DNA of 16,959 bases, taken from assembly GCA_947490605.1 (NCBI GenBank), contig CANLHE010000003.1, forward strand, positions 1 to 16,959, written 5' to 3'. Shown here one piece after another: positions 16,776 through 16,959 of the stretch; the stretch's first letter is position 1; each line of letters opens with the position of its first letter. A program made the translations under genes and the position numbers. The notes beneath the pieces are model-generated. The model was not told where the DNA came from and made no database searches. It saw only the letters and a list, made by a program, of their open reading frames with translations. The DNA is from Actinomycetota bacterium. Lineage in GTDB: Bacteria; Actinomycetota; Actinomycetes; Nanopelagicales; Nanopelagicaceae.

Positions 16776-16959
16776 TTAAACAAACCTGCCTTTTCATTCT
16801 TTCTAAACTCATTCACCCAAAGATTAAACTCTTCAAAAGATTTAGTGAATCTAGTGTCTTGTGGCTTTACGGTTATGAAATATAACCAATCTCCAGACAC
16901 TGGATTCACTGCAGCATCAAGTGCATCCTGTCCAGGATTACCAATTGGTCCTATTGGGA
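16772..16959 (-). CDS. mltG: Endolytic murein transglycosylase MltG, C-terminal fragment at window edge
   Basis: The last 62 codons of a reading frame enter from the right edge and end in TGA at 16774-16772. The translation includes PIGPIGNPGQDALDAAVNP, SGDWLYFITVKP and a final FEEFNLWVNEF helix followed by GLFK. This matches the C-terminal YceG/MltG signature, in which PIxNPG and DWLYFVT are highly conserved. MltG is a membrane-anchored lytic transglycosylase that cuts nascent glycan strands. The catalytic Glu lies upstream of the window. Adjacency to aroE is the usual actinobacterial order. Confidence 0.93.
   Translation of the reverse strand, partial: PIGPIGNPGQDALDAAVNPVSGDWLYFITVKPQDTRFTKSFEEFNLWVNEFRKNEKAGLFK

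Overview
The window looks like chromosomal core sequence from a small, AT-rich, gene-dense actinobacterium. The gene order is typically actinobacterial: mltG-aroE-A24 peptidase-aroC-aroK-aroB-aroQ-efp-nusB-bldD, then the divergent pyr operon ending in mIHF, gmk and rpoZ. The DNA, however, is rich in A+T, intergenic space is almost absent, and most gene junctions overlap by 1-8 bases. Together this fits a streamlined freshwater group such as the acI/Nanopelagicales (Candidatus Planktophila, Candidatus Nanopelagicus). That placement is an inference from gene order and composition; no marker gene was compared.

Layout, read from right to left because nearly everything is on the minus strand. (1) 16959-15554: the C-terminal end of mltG, aroE, and a minimal A24 prepilin peptidase. 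(2) 15480-12331: a tightly overlapped chorismate cluster aroC-aroK-aroB-aroQ covering dehydroquinate synthase, dehydroquinase, shikimate kinase and chorismate synthase, with aroE just upstream. (3) 12268-11298: efp and nusB, probably with their own promoter. (4) 10852-11301: the only plus-strand gene, a BldD-family regulator that keeps the arginine/aspartate signature of the c-di-GMP-binding BldD domain. (5) 10737-1: a long pyrimidine operon pyrR-pyrB-pyrC-carA-carB-pyrK-pyrD-pyrF that continues with almost no gaps into an mIHF-guanylate kinase ORF and rpoZ.

The pyr operon encodes all UMP-synthesis steps except orotate phosphoribosyltransferase (pyrE), which is not in the window. A near-consensus PyrR-binding loop sits in the short leader just before the pyrR Shine-Dalgarno, so the operon is probably controlled translationally by its own first product. 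The dihydroorotate dehydrogenase is the NAD-linked class 1B PyrD/PyrK pair, and PyrF is the short form; both differ from the usual high-GC actinobacterial set.

The most unusual items are the in-frame fusion of the nucleoid protein mIHF to guanylate kinase with a strong internal ribosome binding site, the intact PyrR loop, the retained c-di-GMP signature in BldD, the class 1B PyrD/PyrK insertion, and an EF-P loop reading PGKGG where the actinobacterial form is PGKGP. No CRISPR array, insertion sequence, tRNA or rRNA was seen, and no gene-free stretch exceeds about 115 bases. I found no clearly new multi-gene system; this is mostly conserved core metabolism with some local departures.
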